This document shows positions 61,680 to 64,000 of a DNA stretch of 64,000 bases, piece by piece. The first letter of the stretch is position 1, and each line of letters opens with the position of its first letter. This DNA is from Acidimicrobiales bacterium (GTDB lineage: Bacteria; Actinomycetota; Acidimicrobiia; Acidimicrobiales; Poriferisodalaceae). A program made the position numbers and the translations under genes. The stretch is taken from the NCBI GenBank assembly GCA_041394185.1, contig JAWKIQ010000004.1, positions 62,001 through 126,000 of the forward strand. Reading direction: 5' to 3'. The notes beneath the pieces are model-generated. The model made no database searches. It saw only the letters and a list, made by a program, of their open reading frames with translations, and had not been told where the DNA came from.

Positions 61680-62596
61680 CTCTGCGCCTCCTGGTCGAGA
61701 GCGGTTCTGCGATCGGATCGATCTGCAAATACGCGCTGCTCGGGTGGGATGGCCATCACGCGTCCGGCCCAGAGCCAGCACGCAGCCATCATCGCCAGGC
61801 CGACGACGACGGCCAGCTGGCCGCTCGTGGTCCGGTAGGCCTCACGTCCGTCGCCGATCGTCAGGCCTACCAGGGCCATACCGATCGGCACGATGATCAC
61901 GAACGCCCGCGCGAACCGGGCGCCGCTCTGCTTGGCGCGGGCATCCTTTCTGCCCTGAACGTCTGCGGTTCGGTCTTCGGCGAGGTCGGACAATCGTCGG
62001 TCGAGGTCGACGCCACCAACCTGGTGCGCCGTCAGCAGGGTCTCGCAGGCAGCGTCGGCTGTCGGGTCGGCGAGTTGGGCCTTCAGCACATCGAGCGCAC
62101 GCTCGAAGTCGGTCGTCAGCAGCCATTCGCGATGGGATATGTCGAAGGCATCGGAGATCTCGCGAGGCGCGCGCCTGCCGACCTGGAAGAGCGCCTGGGG
62201 AATCGATGTGCCGGCCGAGCCGGTGAGGATGCGGATCTCCTCGATCATCCGGGGCCACGCCTCGCCCGCTGCCGCAATGCGGTTGATGCGTCGTTGCCGG
62301 TAGGCGACCAGTGGCCAGGTCGCAGCGAATGAACCACCGACTGCTGCGGCGAAGATCCCACCAAAGATCGCGTAGGTCACCAAGAACGTCAGGACGAACA
62401 GTGCAGCGCACACGGCTGCCACGTCCCTGATTCGCACTCCGGGAAGCCCAGCCTGCGCCAGCCATTGTTCCAGTCGCCGCGGCACGCCGGCGCGCCGCGT
62501 GCCCGGCCCGGTCAGCGTGCGGCGGCCGAACGCGAAACGTGTGTAGATCAGATGCACGCCGGTGGCGCCGGCGACCATGAAAAGGAACTCGATCAT
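61676..62596 (-). CDS. tadB: Tad pilus inner-membrane protein TadB
   Basis: 306 residues. N-terminal and C-terminal membrane segments frame a type II secretion F domain (WPRMIEEIRILTGSAGTSIP, QALFQVGRRAPREISDAFDI). It is the partner platform of TadC. Its start overlaps the tadA stop by 4 bases (62593-62596). Confidence 0.85.
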   Translation of the reverse strand: MIEFLFMVAGATGVHLIYTRFAFGRRTLTGPGTRRAGVPRRLEQWLAQAGLPGVRIRDVAAVCAALFVLTFLVTYAIFGGIFAAAVGGSFAATWPLVAYRQRRINRIAAAGEAWPRMIEEIRILTGSAGTSIPQALFQVGRRAPREISDAFDISHREWLLTTDFERALDVLKAQLADPTADAACETLLTAHQVGGVDLDRRLSDLAEDRTADVQGRKDARAKQSGARFARAFVIIVPIGMALVGLTIGDGREAYRTTSGQLAVVVGLAMMAACWLWAGRVMAIPPEQRVFADRSDRRTALDQEAQR

Positions 62597-63888
62597 GTCG
62601 ACCCCAGCCGCGTGTCGTCGAGCAGGTCGTTCAGGTCGTAGCCGTGGTCGGCGAGCTTGTGGCCCAGCCGGATCGGGCGGTCTCCGCTCCAGCGAGCCGG
62701 TTCGCCTCGCGTCGGCCTCGAGAACACATCGGTCGCTGTGAACTGCACACCGTCCATTCCCGCCACCAGATCTTCGACGGCGACGATTCCGGTCAGCTCA
62801 ACGCCGTTCGCCGAGCGGTCGAGGTGAACCACGACGTCTATCGCCTCGCTGACCAGACTGTTCAGCGCCGACATGGGAAGTTCGTTCGACGTGTCGGCCA
62901 GCTGGCAGATGAAGCGCAGGCGGGTCAGAGCCTGTCGTGCCGAGCCGGCGTGGATGGTGGTGTATCCGGTGACTCCAGACGACAGGGTCAACAGCAGCGG
63001 AAGTGCTTCTCGATCGCGTACCTCGCCGACGATCGCGACGTCGGGTGCCATCCGCAGGAACCCTGCCACCAGACGCCGCAGGTCGACCGCGTCGCGCTCA
63101 CTGCGGGCCGGCCTGGTCTGCATCGACGCAACGTTGGGCAACGGCACGTCGGCCTCGAACACCTCTTCTGCCACCACGACCCTGAGGCTGGGATCGAGTT
63201 CGGCGGCGCAGCACGACAGCAGCGTTGTCTTTCCCGTACCCGGCGAGCCCGCGAACAGAATCGAAGCCCGGCTGCGCACACATGCCCGAAGGAACCGCGC
63301 CACTGGCTCGGTCAGCGTGCCGGCGTCGACCAGTTCGTCGAGGCTGCGGTAGGCCACCCCGGTGAACTTGCGCACGTTGAACATCAGGTGCCCGCCGCGC
63401 GCCACGTCGGCGTGCACGATGTGCAGGCGAGCCCCGCTGTCGAGCTGAGCATCTTGAAGACCCTCGGTTGGGTCGAGCGTGCGGTGTGCTGCCGACGCGT
63501 CGTCGAGGATCTTCGTCAGAATTCGCCTGACGTGATCGTCGTCGTGAAAGACCTCGTCGTGATAGCCCGACGGACCGCTGTGACGTTTTACGAAGATGGC
63601 GTCTGGGGCGTTGACCATGATCTCCCACACGTCGGGGTCGTCCAGGAGCGGTTGCAGAGGCCCGTAGGCGGTGAGGTTGCGCACGACCCGCTCTGCCACC
63701 AGCGCCGGTTCGGCCAGGTCGAACTCGCGCTGACCGCGCTTGAAGTCGAGGTTCCACTGCCCGATCTGTTCGTCGACCAATCGGCTGAGGATCTCGGTTC
63801 CCTCGGCTGACGTCGGATCGACCTCGAGGGCCTTGGCCCTGTCTTGGACGCGCCGTTCGATCTCGGCGAGGGGGTTCACCTGCGCCAT
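62593..63888 (-). CDS. tadA: Tad pilus secretion ATPase TadA/CpaF
   Basis: 431 residues from the ATG at 63888 (GTG one codon upstream). Type II/IV secretion ATPase with Walker A GSPGTGKTTLLS near residue 215, a Walker B-like segment, RMAPDVAIVGEVRDREALPL with the aspartate box, and GVTGYTTIHAGSARQALTRL with the His box. It powers pilus extension and perhaps retraction. The ATG shares one base with the stop of the gene upstream (TGATG). Confidence 0.93.
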   Translation of the reverse strand: MAQVNPLAEIERRVQDRAKALEVDPTSAEGTEILSRLVDEQIGQWNLDFKRGQREFDLAEPALVAERVVRNLTAYGPLQPLLDDPDVWEIMVNAPDAIFVKRHSGPSGYHDEVFHDDDHVRRILTKILDDASAAHRTLDPTEGLQDAQLDSGARLHIVHADVARGGHLMFNVRKFTGVAYRSLDELVDAGTLTEPVARFLRACVRSRASILFAGSPGTGKTTLLSCCAAELDPSLRVVVAEEVFEADVPLPNVASMQTRPARSERDAVDLRRLVAGFLRMAPDVAIVGEVRDREALPLLLTLSSGVTGYTTIHAGSARQALTRLRFICQLADTSNELPMSALNSLVSEAIDVVVHLDRSANGVELTGIVAVEDLVAGMDGVQFTATDVFSRPTRGEPARWSGDRPIRLGHKLADHGYDLNDLLDDTRLGST

Positions 63889-64000
63889 CACGATGCAGCC
63901 TCATCACGGCCCGAGCCCGTCGAGCCGGATGTGCCCAGCGAACCGATTGCGACCGGTTCGGGGGACACGCCCGACATCGGGCCTGATGGGTCGAGGGGCT
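63888..64000 (-). CDS. C-terminal end of a gene upstream of tadA (partial)
   Basis: The frame is open to the window edge and ends at TGA (63890-63888), overlapping the tadA ATG by one base. The visible tail is Ser/Gly/Pro rich (PEPVAIGSLGTSGSTGSGRD, then EAAS). From typical Tad order it should be a TadZ/CpaE-like or CpaB-like gene, but the tail alone does not show which. Confidence 0.5.
   Translation of the reverse strand, partial: PLDPSGPMSGVSPEPVAIGSLGTSGSTGSGRDEAAS

Overview
The window is a stretch of high-GC actinobacterial chromosome. Several genes point to an actinobacterium, probably of the Acidimicrobiia: a BldD-type regulator with a c-di-GMP signature, an AfsR/SARP-type regulator, a LytR_C protein next to rsfS, a class II DAHP synthase and a Tad pilus locus. 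The class-level placement is inference; no rRNA is present to confirm it. Most of the window is ordinary core genome, with short intergenic gaps, 4-bp start/stop overlaps and frequent GTG starts.

Layout, left to right. 1-5.5 kb: proB (5' end outside the window) and proA, split by a PilZ protein, a lipoprotein and a CbxX-type AAA ATPase. 5.5-9.7 kb: MoxR-type ATPase, VWA/CoxE protein, and two paralogous lipoproteins. 9.7-14.2 kb: class II DAHP synthase, a primary-like sigma factor preceded by a perfect CRP/GlxR-type site, a LytR_C protein and rsfS. 14.2-20 kb: nudC, tesB, a methyltransferase, a PfkB kinase overlapping a fucose-isomerase-like gene, and a lone metal ABC permease. 20-23.4 kb: a frameshifted beta-helix protein, a kinase-fold protein and a small CxxC protein. 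23.4-28.8 kb: two related 2.65-2.69 kb islets stacked in tandem on the 3' end of tRNA-Ala(GGC). They carry a DUF433/DUF5615 toxin-antitoxin-like pair, lipoproteins, a decayed metzincin protease and a recombinase-like HTH remnant, but no intact integrase.

28.8-43.6 kb is again core genome: PAC2 protein, thioredoxin-TPR, comEA-comEC-holA, rpsT, lepA, a small leader-like peptide, a TPR-methyltransferase, fadD running without a stop codon into hrcA, dnaJ, rsmE, a BldD-like regulator and hemW. 43.6-47.9 kb: a 1090-residue SARP-type ATPase regulator diverges from a lipoprotein gene across an intergenic region with two perfect 11-bp tandem repeats. 48-50.2 kb: metY and a dienelactone hydrolase. 50.2-57 kb: two OmpR-type two-component systems surround and separate two paralogous DUF2202 (ferritin-like) proteins. 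57-64 kb, all on the minus strand: a partial gene, tadA-tadB-tadC, pilin-like and TadE/TadG-like genes, then a pseudokinase and a LysM protein with their own apparent leaderless promoter.

The least explained parts are the DUF2202/two-component cluster, the pseudokinase-LysM pair behind the Tad locus, the SARP/lipoprotein pair with its 11-bp repeats, and the tRNA-Ala islets.
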